Source of the DNA: Sphingobacterium sp. ML3W
Lineage (GTDB): Bacteria; Bacteroidota; Bacteroidia; Sphingobacteriales; Sphingobacteriaceae
NCBI RefSeq assembly: GCF_029542085.1
Contig: NZ_CP107036.1
Location: 3,534,001-3,598,000, forward strand
DNA: 64,000 nt
Reading direction: 5' to 3'
The notes below the pieces were generated by a model. That model saw nothing but the letters and a program-made list of their open reading frames with translations, had not been told where the DNA came from and made no database searches. A program made the position numbers and the translations under genes. Positions 37,422 through 45,550 of the stretch are shown piece after piece. Within the stretch, counting starts at the first letter, position 1, and each line of letters begins with the position of its first letter.

Positions 37422-37452
37422 TTGCAATATAACAATATAATACCTACCTTTG
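37422..37452 (+). promoter_or_regulatory. Promoter of rpsF-rpsR-rplI
   Basis: TTG (37422-37424), 20 nt, then TACCTTTG (37445-37452): a full Bacteroidota promoter. The leader would be about 40 nt. Confidence 0.78.
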
Positions 37453-37455
37453 CAC

Positions 37456-37471
37456 TTCCACAAATGTGGAA
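37456..37471 (+). promoter_or_regulatory. Hairpin at the start of the rpsF leader
   Basis: TTCCACA (37456-37462) pairs with TGTGGAA (37465-37471) around a two-base centre (opening to a 4-nt loop). It lies right after the predicted transcription start. In several phyla the rpsF leader binds the S6-S18 complex. Whether this short hairpin does so is unproven. Confidence 0.35.
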
Positions 37472-37498
37472 TTTTAAATAACAAAATTAATTAACAAA

Positions 37499-37867
37499 AT
37501 GCAACAGTACGAATCTGTAATCGTTCTTACCCCGTTGCTTTCTGAAGATGCTGCGAAAGAAGTAATCGCAAAATTCAAAACCATCTTAACAGAAGGCGGA
37601 GCCGAGATTGTCGCTGAAGACAATTGGGGTTTGAAAAAATTAGCGTATCCAATCCAGAAAAAATCTACTGGATTTTATCACTTAACTGAATTCAAGGCTC
37701 CAGGTGAATTAATCAACAAATTAGAGGTTGAATACAAACGTGATGAGCGCATTATGCGTTTCTTGACTGTAAGTTTAGACAAACATGCTAGAGCTTACAA
37801 CGAGAAAAAACGTAGCGGTGCATTCAACAAAAAAGCTGAAACTAAAACTGAGGAGGGCGCAAACTAA
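37499..37867 (+). CDS. rpsF: 30S ribosomal protein S6
   Basis: bS6 binds 16S rRNA as a pair with bS18 in the small-subunit platform. The family pattern is clear: MQQYESVIVLTPLL at the start, WGLKKLAYPIQKKSTGFYHLTEF (about 42-65) and YKRDERIMRFLTVSLDKHA (about 79-97). The Lys-rich tail ending EEGAN is encoded by bases that also form the Shine-Dalgarno sequence of rpsR. The start context is A-rich. Confidence 0.96.
   Translation: MQQYESVIVLTPLLSEDAAKEVIAKFKTILTEGGAEIVAEDNWGLKKLAYPIQKKSTGFYHLTEFKAPGELINKLEVEYKRDERIMRFLTVSLDKHARAYNEKKRSGAFNKKAETKTEEGAN
37851..37856 (+). promoter_or_regulatory. Shine-Dalgarno sequence of rpsR
   Basis: AGGAGG lies inside the rpsF 3' end, 10 nt before the rpsR ATG. 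Strong Shine-Dalgarno sites are uncommon in Bacteroidota. The spacing equals that before rplI. Confidence 0.7.
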
Positions 37868-38130
37868 TGGCTAACGAAAATATCCAATACGTAACTGCTC
37901 CTAAAGTAGAGGACAACCGTAAAAAATACTGTCGTTTCAAAAAGAATGGTATCAAATATATCGATTATAAAGATGCTAACTTCTTGATGAAATTTGTAAA
38001 TGATCAAGGTAAAATCTTACCTCGTCGTTTAACTGGTACATCTTTGAAATTTCAACGTAAAGTAGCTCAAGCTGTTAAACGTGCTCGTCACATCGGTTTG
38101 TTACCTTACTTAGCTGATGCAATTAAATAA
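37867..38130 (+). CDS. rpsR: 30S ribosomal protein S18
   Basis: bS18 of 87 residues. KYCRFKKNGIKYIDYKDANFLMKFV and the signature GKILPRRLTGTSLKFQRKVAQAVKRARHIGLLPY are diagnostic. The start overlaps the rpsF stop by one base (TAATG). It partners with bS6 in the ribosome platform, near the 3' end of 16S rRNA. Confidence 0.97.
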   Translation: MANENIQYVTAPKVEDNRKKYCRFKKNGIKYIDYKDANFLMKFVNDQGKILPRRLTGTSLKFQRKVAQAVKRARHIGLLPYLADAIK

Positions 38131-38135
38131 GGAGG
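38129..38135 (+). promoter_or_regulatory. Shine-Dalgarno sequence of rplI
   Basis: AAGGAGG overlaps the rpsR stop codon and lies 10 nt before the rplI ATG. It is a full match to the anti-Shine-Dalgarno core, unlike other starts in the window. Confidence 0.75.
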
Positions 38136-38145
38136 ACGATAGAAA

Positions 38146-38589
38146 ATGGAAGTAATTTTAAAACAAGATATCAAAGGCTTAGGTGAGCAAAACGATATCG
38201 TTAATGTAAAACCAGGTTTCGGTCGTAACTACTTAATCCCTCAAGGATTTGCTATTCAAGCGACTGAATCTGCAAAGAAAGTTTTAGCTGAGAACATCAA
38301 ACAAGCTCAGTTCAAACAAGATAAAATCAAAAAAGACGCTACTGAATTAGCTGGTAAATTGGAAGCTGTAAAACTTTCGATCGGTGCTAAAGCAGGTGAA
38401 TCTGGCAAAATCTTCGGTAAAGTAAATAGCATCCAAATTGCTGATGCATTGAAAGCAAAAGGTTTTGACGTAGATCGTCGTCGTATTACATTCGAAGTTG
38501 AACCTAAAGAAATAGGTGAATATATTGCTAACTTAAACTTACACAAAGAAGTTAAAGTTCAAGTTCCTTTCGAAGTAATCGCTGAATAA
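38146..38589 (+). CDS. rplI: 50S ribosomal protein L9
   Basis: bL9, 147 residues, near the L1 stalk of the large subunit. The N-terminal domain has MEVILKQDIKGLGEQNDIVNVKPGFGRNYLIPQGFA, the central helix follows, and the C-terminal domain has GKIFGKVNSIQIADALKAKGFDVDRRRI. It is the third gene of the rpsF operon, 15 nt after rpsR. A terminator follows. Confidence 0.97.
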   Translation: MEVILKQDIKGLGEQNDIVNVKPGFGRNYLIPQGFAIQATESAKKVLAENIKQAQFKQDKIKKDATELAGKLEAVKLSIGAKAGESGKIFGKVNSIQIADALKAKGFDVDRRRITFEVEPKEIGEYIANLNLHKEVKVQVPFEVIAE

Positions 38590-38616
38590 TTTTATATTAT
38601 TTAGTACAACATACTG

Positions 38617-38647
38617 AAGCGGCTATTCATTAGATAGCCGCTTTTTT
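38617..38647 (+). terminator. Terminator after rplI
   Basis: A perfect 10-bp stem (38617-38626 with 38634-38643, loop 7 nt) with a GC-rich core followed by T. Confidence 0.92.
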
Positions 38648-38681
38648 ATTGGCATCTTACATTACCTTACCTGCTTAAAAC

Positions 38682-38712
38682 AAAAAACTCGCGCTGCTGA
38701 GAACAACGCGAG
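38682..38712 (-). terminator. Leftward terminator at the edge of the A-rich spacer
   Basis: CTCGCG (38688-38693) pairs with CGCGAG (38707-38712) around a 13-nt loop. Reading leftward it is followed by six T. The only gene upstream in that direction, trxA, already has its own terminator at 39011-39050. Confidence 0.65.
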
Positions 38713-39010
38713 GCATAATCTAGGGTATTTGAAAGGGAAAATCTTTGTTTATATCAAAAAATCAATAAAAAACCAAAAATAAAACAAATAAACCAATAAA
38801 ATATTCATTTTTATCTCGTTTTCATATTCAAAAGAAGCAAAAATTATCCATTTATCAAAATAAAATCTATTTTATTTTGATAAAAACATATAATAATAAA
38901 AAATACACGGTAAAAAAGTAAAATAAACACATATAAAACAATAAAAATCAAAAAAAACTAATAAATATTAGTAAAAAATCAGTATTAAATAATATAAAAA
39001 CAAAAAATAT
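38713..39010. other. A-rich, strand-asymmetric spacer with a 34-nt palindrome
   Basis: About 300 nt without a gene. The plus strand is A-dominated with few G. It includes an inverted repeat in which 38851-38866 pairs exactly with 38869-38884 around CT. It is flanked by two leftward terminators. It resembles the block at 9265-9515. Confidence 0.6.
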
Positions 39011-39050
39011 AAAAAAAAAAGACCTGAAATAAAAATATTTCAGGTCTTTT
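39011..39050 (-). terminator. Terminator of trxA
   Basis: A perfect 15-bp stem (39017-39031 with 39036-39050, loop AAAA) runs leftward into a run of T. It lies 18 nt after the trxA stop. Confidence 0.92.
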
Positions 39051-39068
39051 CTGTTAAAATAACAATTA

Positions 39069-39389
39069 TTATGCTAATTGCTTCTCTAATTTCTCATTTA
39101 AAACAGACTTTGGAACTGCTCCAATTTGCTTATCTACAATTTCTCCATTTTTGAAGAACAATAAAGCAGGTATATTGCGGATACCATAACGAACTGAAAT
39201 CTCTGGATTTTCATCTACGTTTACTTTTCCTATCACAGCCTTACCTTCGTAATCTTTAGCTAATTCTTCAACAACAGGACCAACCATACGACAAGGACCA
39301 CACCATTCTGCCCAAAAATCAATTAATACGGGTTTGTCCGCTTTCAAAACAACTTCTTCAAAGTTGCTATCTGTAATTTCTAATGCCAT
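39069..39389 (-). CDS. trxA: Thioredoxin
   Basis: A 106-residue single-domain thioredoxin, a cytoplasmic disulfide reductant for ribonucleotide reductase, peroxidases and others. The active site WCGPC lies in IDFWAEWCGPCRMVGP (about residues 29-33). The cis-Pro loop is GIRNIPALLFF. No signal peptide. It has its own promoter and terminator. Confidence 0.96.
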   Translation of the reverse strand: MALEITDSNFEEVVLKADKPVLIDFWAEWCGPCRMVGPVVEELAKDYEGKAVIGKVNVDENPEISVRYGIRNIPALLFFKNGEIVDKQIGAVPKSVLNEKLEKQLA

Positions 39390-39460
39390 AATCTTAATCT
39401 TTTTAATTTTATAAACCGAAGTTATATTTATGATACTACTTAATTGCTAAAATCAATAAA

Positions 39461-39468
39461 CAAAGATA
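39461..39468 (-). promoter_or_regulatory. -7 element for trxA
   Basis: Reading leftward, TATCTTTG fits TAnnTTTG; the leader would be about 65 nt. No clear -33 element at the usual spacing. Confidence 0.5.
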
Positions 39469-39520
39469 GTAACAACTGTCAATGTAATTGTAATCTTAAT
39501 TACACAAAATCTAATCCAAA

Positions 39521-42500
39521 TTAGTTCAAACGGTAATTAATCCCTTCAAACTTATCTATACACTCCAAAAACTCATTTGTGAGGTTTATTTTCAGACTTT
39601 TAGCTGGCATTTCGACAGAGATTTCGTCCTGAGGATCCCAGATTTTAAATTTCAATTGACAATTTGGCACAACGCCTTCAATCTCGTTCTGCGCCAAGAT
39701 ATCTTTAATGCCATCTAAGAATTCTTCATTCAGCTTTGGCAGAGGAATATTAATTGTAAAACTCTTCGCCATCTTTTCGCGGAGCTCAGAAAGCAACTGT
39801 ACACTTCTTAATTCGAAGCCCCAGTTTCCGACCTGCCTGAAACGCTCCTGAACCAATCCGCGCAATTGAACGAAATAACCCTCTTGTAAATAACCCTTTA
39901 ATTTCACATACTCTTCACCAAACACCGCCATATCGTAAGAATCGCTATAATCCTCAATAATAAAGGATGCAAATGGCTTACCATTTTTAGTCAGGCGGTG
40001 GTTTGCCGAAGCTATAATCCCACCAATAACCAATTCTTTGTTCTTGATACGATTAAATTCGAGTAATGTCTCTTCATCTACCTCGGCAGCTTTCGCTTTG
40101 TTAATCAGAGAGAGATCAGACACTGGATTATGACAGAAATGTTCGATCTCAAACCGATAAGTATCTAACGGATGACTTGTCAGGTATATACCGATGACAT
40201 CTTTTTCGTATTTAAGCTTCTCGATCAATCCCCATTGTGCACAAGGTGACAATACAGGTTCTGGCAGTTCGGCAGCTTCACCAGCGCCAAATAAGCTAGC
40301 CTGTGCAGAGTTTTCATTTTCTTTATACCGTTGTGCAAATCGGATTGCTTTCTCCATACCTGTTGAATTATCCTCAGCATGGAAATACTGCGCACGATGG
40401 GTACTTTCAAAACTATCAAAACCACCGGCGTAAGCCAAACTCTCAAAAGCTTTTTTATTGACCGCACGTAAGTCGATACGCTTGGCCATATCAAAAACAG
40501 ACTTATACAATCCAGATTGTCTCGTTTGCACAATAGCATCTACAGCACCAGCACCCACACCTTTAACGGCACCAATACCAAATCGAATCGCTCCACGTTC
40601 ATTTACCGTAAATTTATAGTATGACTCGTTCACATCAGGACCGAGTACCTCCAAGCCCATACGCTTACATTCCTCCATAAAGAATGTAACCTGCTTGATA
40701 TCATTCATATTATTGGAAAGCACCGCCGCCATATACTCTGCAGGGAAATGTGCTTTTAGATAAGCTGTCTGATAGGCTACCCATGCGTAACAGGTGGAGT
40801 GTGATTTATTGAACGCATAACTAGCAAAAGCTTCCCAGTCAGTCCATATCTTCTCCAGCACTTTTGCATTATGTCCTTTTTCCTCCGCCTGCGCAACAAA
40901 CTTAGGCTTCATCTTATCAAGTACAGCCTTTTGTTTCTTACCCATCGCTTTACGCAAAACGTCAGCATCACCTTTGGAAAAACCCGCCAGCTTTTGGGAT
41001 AAAAGCATTACCTGTTCCTGATAAACCGTAATCCCGTACGTTTCCTTCAAATACTCCTCACAAGCATCCAAATCGTAGACAATAGGGTCAATCCCATGTT
41101 TACGTTTAATAAAACTCGGGATATACTCGATTGGCCCCGGACGGTATAGGGCATTCATCGCAATTAAATCGGCGAATACCGTAGGCTTCAGATCGCGCAT
41201 GTATTTTTGCATCCCAGGAGATTCATATTGGAATACACCGATTGTTTCACCACGCTGAAAAAGCTCGTAGGTCAATACGTCGTCTATCGGAAATTTGTCG
41301 GGATCTAAAACTATACCATGACTTAATTTAACATTCTCAACAGTATCCTTGATGAGTGTCAGGGTCTTCAATCCCAAAAAGTCCATTTTCAATAGACCAG
41401 CACTTTCAACGACGTGGTTATCAAACTGGGTTACATACAGATCGGAATCCTTTGCCAGGGATACAGGAACGAAATTGGTAATATCATCCGGTGTGATAAT
41501 CACACCACAGGCATGAATACCTGTATTCCGGACAGACCCTTCCAATACCCGTGCCTGACGAATTGTTTCGGCTTCGAGTCCGGCGCCATCTGCAATTGAC
41601 TTTAAGCGATTGACGGCCTCGATCTCTTCTGTTCTTAACTTCTCCTTTAGACCAGCATCATCCAATGTAAATATTTTGGATAACTTCAAATTTGGAATCA
41701 ATTTGGCAATTTCATTTGCATCTCCCAGAGGCAAATCCAGCACACGGGCAGTATCTTTAATCGAAGACTTGGCGGCCATTGTACCATAAGTAATGATCTG
41801 AGCCACCTGACTGGCGCCATATTTATTGATTACATACTGCATGACCCGTCCACGTCCCTCATCATCAAAGTCAATATCAATATCGGGCATGGAAACACGA
41901 TCGGGATTTAGAAAACGCTCGAATAGCAAATCGTATTTTATGGGATCAATATTCGTGATACCGAGGCAATACGCAACAGCTGACCCAGCCGCAGATCCCC
42001 TGCCCGGCCCAACCGAAACACCCATATCACGTGCTGCAGCAATAAAATCCTGTACAATCAAAAAATATCCGGGATATCCTGTTTTTTCAATCGTTGCCAA
42101 TTCAAAATCCAGGCGTTCCCGAATATCATCTGTTATCTCTTCGTAACGTTTCGCTGCACCAACATAACATAAGTGGGCAAGATATTTATTTTCCCCTCTT
42201 TTTCCACCATCTTCATTGTCCTCGGCAACCTGAAATTCTTCTGGTATATCAAATTTTGGAAGTAGGACATCCCTATTCAATTTGAAGATCTCCACCTTAT
42301 CTACGATCTCCTGTATATTAAGAATCGCTTCGGGCAAATCTTTGAATAAGGTTTTCATTTCATCAGAAGATTTAAAATAATACTCCTGATTTGGCAATCC
42401 GAACCGGAACCCACGCCCCCTACCTTTAGGTGTGGAAAGCTTCTCGCCATCCTTTACACATAAGAGGATATCATGGGCGTGTGCATCTCCTTTCTTTTCG

Positions 42501-43939
42501 TAATAGGTATTGTTGGTGGCAACAACTTTAACATCGTATTTACGGGCAAACTTAAGTAAGGTCTGGTTTACCCGATCCTCATCTTCCTGTCCATGTCGCA
42601 TGAATTCCAGATAAAAATCTTCCCCAAAATGCTCCTTCCACCATTGCAAAGCTTCTTCCGCCTGGTTTTCACCTATATTAAGCACTTTACTAGGCACTTC
42701 TCCTTGAAGGTTTCCCGAAAGCACAATGATATCTTCCTTATACTGTAAAATAAGATTTTTATCTATACGGGGCACATAATAGAATCCAGCTGTATAGGCG
42801 AAAGAAGCTAATTTGGCTAAATTATGATAACCGCGTTTATTTTTCGCCAACAAAACGACCTGATAACCATTATCCTTTCTGGATTTATCTTTATGATCTT
42901 CACAAACAAAGAATTCACAACCCACTATTGGTTTTAGGAGCTGACCAGTAGGTTCCTCCCCCTTTTCCAGCGCTTCCGCATTCTGTGCTTCCACCTCTTT
43001 ATTATGTCCAATGACTCTGGAAACGAATTCAAATGCCCCCATCATATTACCGTGATCGGTAAGCGCAACAGCAGGCATATTGTCCTTTACCGCAGCCGAA
43101 ACCAACTTGTCATACGACATTGTTGACTGTAGAATAGAAAATTGAGAATGGTTATGTAAATGTGCGAATTTCGCTTCTTTAAGTGCTGATAATGTATCTG
43201 CATCTACGACAACACGAACATCATCCGGTTCAGCCCGTTTTCTGATCTCATCAGAAGCGGCTTTTAAATTAATGTGTTTAAGCCCGGCAGTAGGAACGGG
43301 ACCAGGATTATTCGTTTTGAAATCAACAAAGTAACCAGTATCTACCTGGAGTTCTTCCACCGTAAACACCTCTCTTCTGACCAATTCCAGAAAACAACGT
43401 GTTGTCGCTTCAACGTCGGCAGTAGCATTATGGGCCTCAGCAAATGGCACACCAAATAAATAAGAGTGCAATTCAGTCAGATTAGGCAGCTTGTATCGAC
43501 CGCCACGACCACCAGGAATTTTCAATAGATCTGCTGTTACCTCAGTACAGGTATCCAAAACAGGCATGCTCGCCATTTTAGATTCTACACCATAACGATA
43601 AAACTCACAGCCCATGATATTGAGGTCAAAACCAATGTTCTGTCCGACTACAAATTTTGCACTATTTAATGCGATGTTAAATTTCTCCAAAGCAACCTGT
43701 AAGGGCACCCCCTGCTCTTCTGCCAATGCTGTGGATATACCATGTATTTTTTCGGAGTCATAAGGTATATCAAATCCATCCGGTTTAATCAAAAAATCCT
43801 GATGTTCGACCAAGTTTCCCATCTCATCATGAATCTGCCATGCCAGCTGTATACAACGTGGCCAATTATCCGTATCCGTAATTGGCGCGTCCCAACGCTT
43901 AGGCAAACCCGTCGTCTCTGTATCGAAAATAATATACAT
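39521..43939 (-). CDS. dnaE: DNA polymerase III alpha subunit with N-terminal proofreading exonuclease
   Basis: The replicative polymerase. The 1472 residues exceed a plain DnaE (about 1160) because residues about 1-200 form a DnaQ-type 3'-5' exonuclease: DTETTG (motif I, 6-11), GQNIGFDLNIMG (motif II) and AHNATADVEAT (motif III). A linker leads to the PHP domain at about 255 (KFAHLHNHSQFSILQS). The palm holds the catalytic Asp triplet in MPDIDIDFDDEGR, then the tau-binding and OB regions. GFSKGDADVLRKAMGKK is typical. The fusion puts synthesis and proofreading on one chain. No separate start is obvious other than the ATG at 43939. Confidence 0.95.
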   Translation of the reverse strand: MYIIFDTETTGLPKRWDAPITDTDNWPRCIQLAWQIHDEMGNLVEHQDFLIKPDGFDIPYDSEKIHGISTALAEEQGVPLQVALEKFNIALNSAKFVVGQNIGFDLNIMGCEFYRYGVESKMASMPVLDTCTEVTADLLKIPGGRGGRYKLPNLTELHSYLFGVPFAEAHNATADVEATTRCFLELVRREVFTVEELQVDTGYFVDFKTNNPGPVPTAGLKHINLKAASDEIRKRAEPDDVRVVVDADTLSALKEAKFAHLHNHSQFSILQSTMSYDKLVSAAVKDNMPAVALTDHGNMMGAFEFVSRVIGHNKEVEAQNAEALEKGEEPTGQLLKPIVGCEFFVCEDHKDKSRKDNGYQVVLLAKNKRGYHNLAKLASFAYTAGFYYVPRIDKNLILQYKEDIIVLSGNLQGEVPSKVLNIGENQAEEALQWWKEHFGEDFYLEFMRHGQEDEDRVNQTLLKFARKYDVKVVATNNTYYEKKGDAHAHDILLCVKDGEKLSTPKGRGRGFRFGLPNQEYYFKSSDEMKTLFKDLPEAILNIQEIVDKVEIFKLNRDVLLPKFDIPEEFQVAEDNEDGGKRGENKYLAHLCYVGAAKRYEEITDDIRERLDFELATIEKTGYPGYFLIVQDFIAAARDMGVSVGPGRGSAAGSAVAYCLGITNIDPIKYDLLFERFLNPDRVSMPDIDIDFDDEGRGRVMQYVINKYGASQVAQIITYGTMAAKSSIKDTARVLDLPLGDANEIAKLIPNLKLSKIFTLDDAGLKEKLRTEEIEAVNRLKSIADGAGLEAETIRQARVLEGSVRNTGIHACGVIITPDDITNFVPVSLAKDSDLYVTQFDNHVVESAGLLKMDFLGLKTLTLIKDTVENVKLSHGIVLDPDKFPIDDVLTYELFQRGETIGVFQYESPGMQKYMRDLKPTVFADLIAMNALYRPGPIEYIPSFIKRKHGIDPIVYDLDACEEYLKETYGITVYQEQVMLLSQKLAGFSKGDADVLRKAMGKKQKAVLDKMKPKFVAQAEEKGHNAKVLEKIWTDWEAFASYAFNKSHSTCYAWVAYQTAYLKAHFPAEYMAAVLSNNMNDIKQVTFFMEECKRMGLEVLGPDVNESYYKFTVNERGAIRFGIGAVKGVGAGAVDAIVQTRQSGLYKSVFDMAKRIDLRAVNKKAFESLAYAGGFDSFESTHRAQYFHAEDNSTGMEKAIRFAQRYKENENSAQASLFGAGEAAELPEPVLSPCAQWGLIEKLKYEKDVIGIYLTSHPLDTYRFEIEHFCHNPVSDLSLINKAKAAEVDEETLLEFNRIKNKELVIGGIIASANHRLTKNGKPFASFIIEDYSDSYDMAVFGEEYVKLKGYLQEGYFVQLRGLVQERFRQVGNWGFELRSVQLLSELREKMAKSFTINIPLPKLNEEFLDGIKDILAQNEIEGVVPNCQLKFKIWDPQDEISVEMPAKSLKINLTNEFLECIDKFEGINYRLN

Positions 43940-44100
43940 AAATCTCTAAACCTCTTTAATACAACACATTAAATGTAATCATATTTACATTTATTTGAAC
44001 TTGAAATTTACGAAATTCTTAGGGAAGATTATGTCAGATTTTTGCGAAAAGTATTAACAGCTATTTAATATTGTACCTGTTACACTATTCCTTTATTTAC

Positions 44101-44108
44101 TATATTTG
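44101..44108 (+). promoter_or_regulatory. -7 element for the HAD phosphatase gene
   Basis: TATATTTG fits TAnnTTTG and lies 18 nt before the ATG at 44127. A possible TTG start at 44106 falls inside this box, which argues against that longer reading. Confidence 0.55.
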
Positions 44109-44126
44109 AACTTGATTCCAATTTCT

Positions 44127-44909
44127 ATGATTAAAGCGATTTTTTTTGATATAGATGGGACATTGTTAAGTTTCAAAACACATCAGGTCCCCGAATCCAC
44201 ACAACAGGCATTTCAATTACTAAAAGAGAAAAACATAAAAGTTTTCGTTTCAACCGGTCGTTCCTTTAATCAATTGGGACATATCCGCTATCTTGATTTC
44301 GATGGCTTTATAACATTTAATGGAGGTTATTGTGTCACCAAAGATGAACAGGTTATTTATAAAAATAACATTGCTCAAACGGATATTCGTTCATTAATTG
44401 GTTATGCGAAGCATCATCCCGAGCTTACCTTTTCATTTATGTCCGAAAAAGAAATCTCCTTAAATCAGGTTACGCCCGAAGTGCTAAAAATGTATCAACA
44501 AGTCAACGTAAAGACGCCGCCTATACGCAATTACGAAGACAACTTTGACCTGGAATCTGTCATGCAGATCAATGTTTTTATCAATCCGGAAGAAGAGGCT
44601 GAATTTATGGAAAACGTTATGCCCAACTCGATTGCATCACGATGGACATCCGTTTTTGCAGATGTCAACCCAATGGGCCAAAGTAAAAAAGTTGGTATAG
44701 ATGTTTTTTTAGAACATTTTGGCATCGAACTTTCGGAAACCATGTCCTTTGGTGATGGGGGAAATGATATTACCATGCTCGCCCATACACAGGTTGGTAT
44801 CGCCATGGGAAATGCGAATCCTGAAGTCAAGGAAATTGCAGATTATATTACTGACGATGTGGATAGCAACGGCATCTGGAATGCCTTAAAACATTTTGGT
44901 GTTATTTAG
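44127..44909 (+). CDS. Cof-type HAD-superfamily phosphatase
   Basis: A 260-residue haloacid-dehalogenase phosphatase of the Cof/IIB group, which typically acts on sugar phosphates or flavin nucleotides. It begins MIKAIFFDIDGTLLSF (nucleophile and acid Asp), motif II is STGRSF, the Lys of motif III is in GQSKKVGIDVF, and motif IV is SFGDGGNDITMLAHT. The type IIB cap lies between about 80 and 180. The gene ends overlapping the convergent next gene by 4 nt. Confidence 0.9.
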   Translation: MIKAIFFDIDGTLLSFKTHQVPESTQQAFQLLKEKNIKVFVSTGRSFNQLGHIRYLDFDGFITFNGGYCVTKDEQVIYKNNIAQTDIRSLIGYAKHHPELTFSFMSEKEISLNQVTPEVLKMYQQVNVKTPPIRNYEDNFDLESVMQINVFINPEEEAEFMENVMPNSIASRWTSVFADVNPMGQSKKVGIDVFLEHFGIELSETMSFGDGGNDITMLAHTQVGIAMGNANPEVKEIADYITDDVDSNGIWNALKHFGVI

Positions 44910-45505
44910 AAGTGAATTGTGAGTGTAGCGCGACAGGTATTGCTATTGCTGTTCAATAGCAAACTATGTCGTTCTGGGAAAAGATATTCCAATCTGTTCT
45001 GGAAATCTGCCATTAGGGTATTTTCAAATTGACCGTTCAGGTAATGATTCATACGATGACTTACCTCAAATAGCATTATTTTGGGAGATCCCGAGAGGCG
45101 GATTCGGATAGGATGTGAAGACATGCTATTATATCCGTTTGCAACTGCATTTTGCACCATCGGAAATAATAGAAGTGGAGGTATCATCAGCTCATTTTCC
45201 GATTGGAAACGGTTTTCCCATTTCAGTGAGAAACCGGCAGGCATCAACCTATTGACGATTTCGAAATATTGGTTTAATAAATCCAGCTCGACCTCTATTT
45301 CCTGATAGGCCCCGAGCTCCAATAGCAGCATTTTTTTTTGAAATATCCGATATTCCGGTTCCACCACAGCCTCTTCCGCTAAGATCTTTTCCATTAGAAA
45401 ATGATCTATTTGACTGTTACCAAATGACAATCTATCGGACAGTGCTAATGCCTCTTCATTTCTTACAGACTTTTTACGCAGAATGCGATCGATTATACCT
45501 GACAT
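44906..45505 (-). CDS. Remnant of a LytS-type sensor histidine kinase domain
   Basis: A 199-residue protein resembling the C-terminal part of YehU/LytS kinases: MIPPLLLFPMVQNAVANGYNS matches the N box (usually IPPLxLQPLVENAIxHG). Upstream, LELGAYQEIEVELDLLNQYFEI matches the region between the H box and the N box. The phospho-acceptor motif with HFLFN is not visible and there is no sensor or membrane part. It may be a degraded kinase or a protein that only binds other kinases. No response regulator is adjacent. Confidence 0.6.
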   Translation of the reverse strand: MSGIIDRILRKKSVRNEEALALSDRLSFGNSQIDHFLMEKILAEEAVVEPEYRIFQKKMLLLELGAYQEIEVELDLLNQYFEIVNRLMPAGFSLKWENRFQSENELMIPPLLLFPMVQNAVANGYNSMSSHPIRIRLSGSPKIMLFEVSHRMNHYLNGQFENTLMADFQNRLEYLFPERHSLLLNSNSNTCRATLTIHF

Positions 45506-45550
45506 TTCTTAAATTGCTATAGATTAGATACACAAAAATAAGGAAACATT

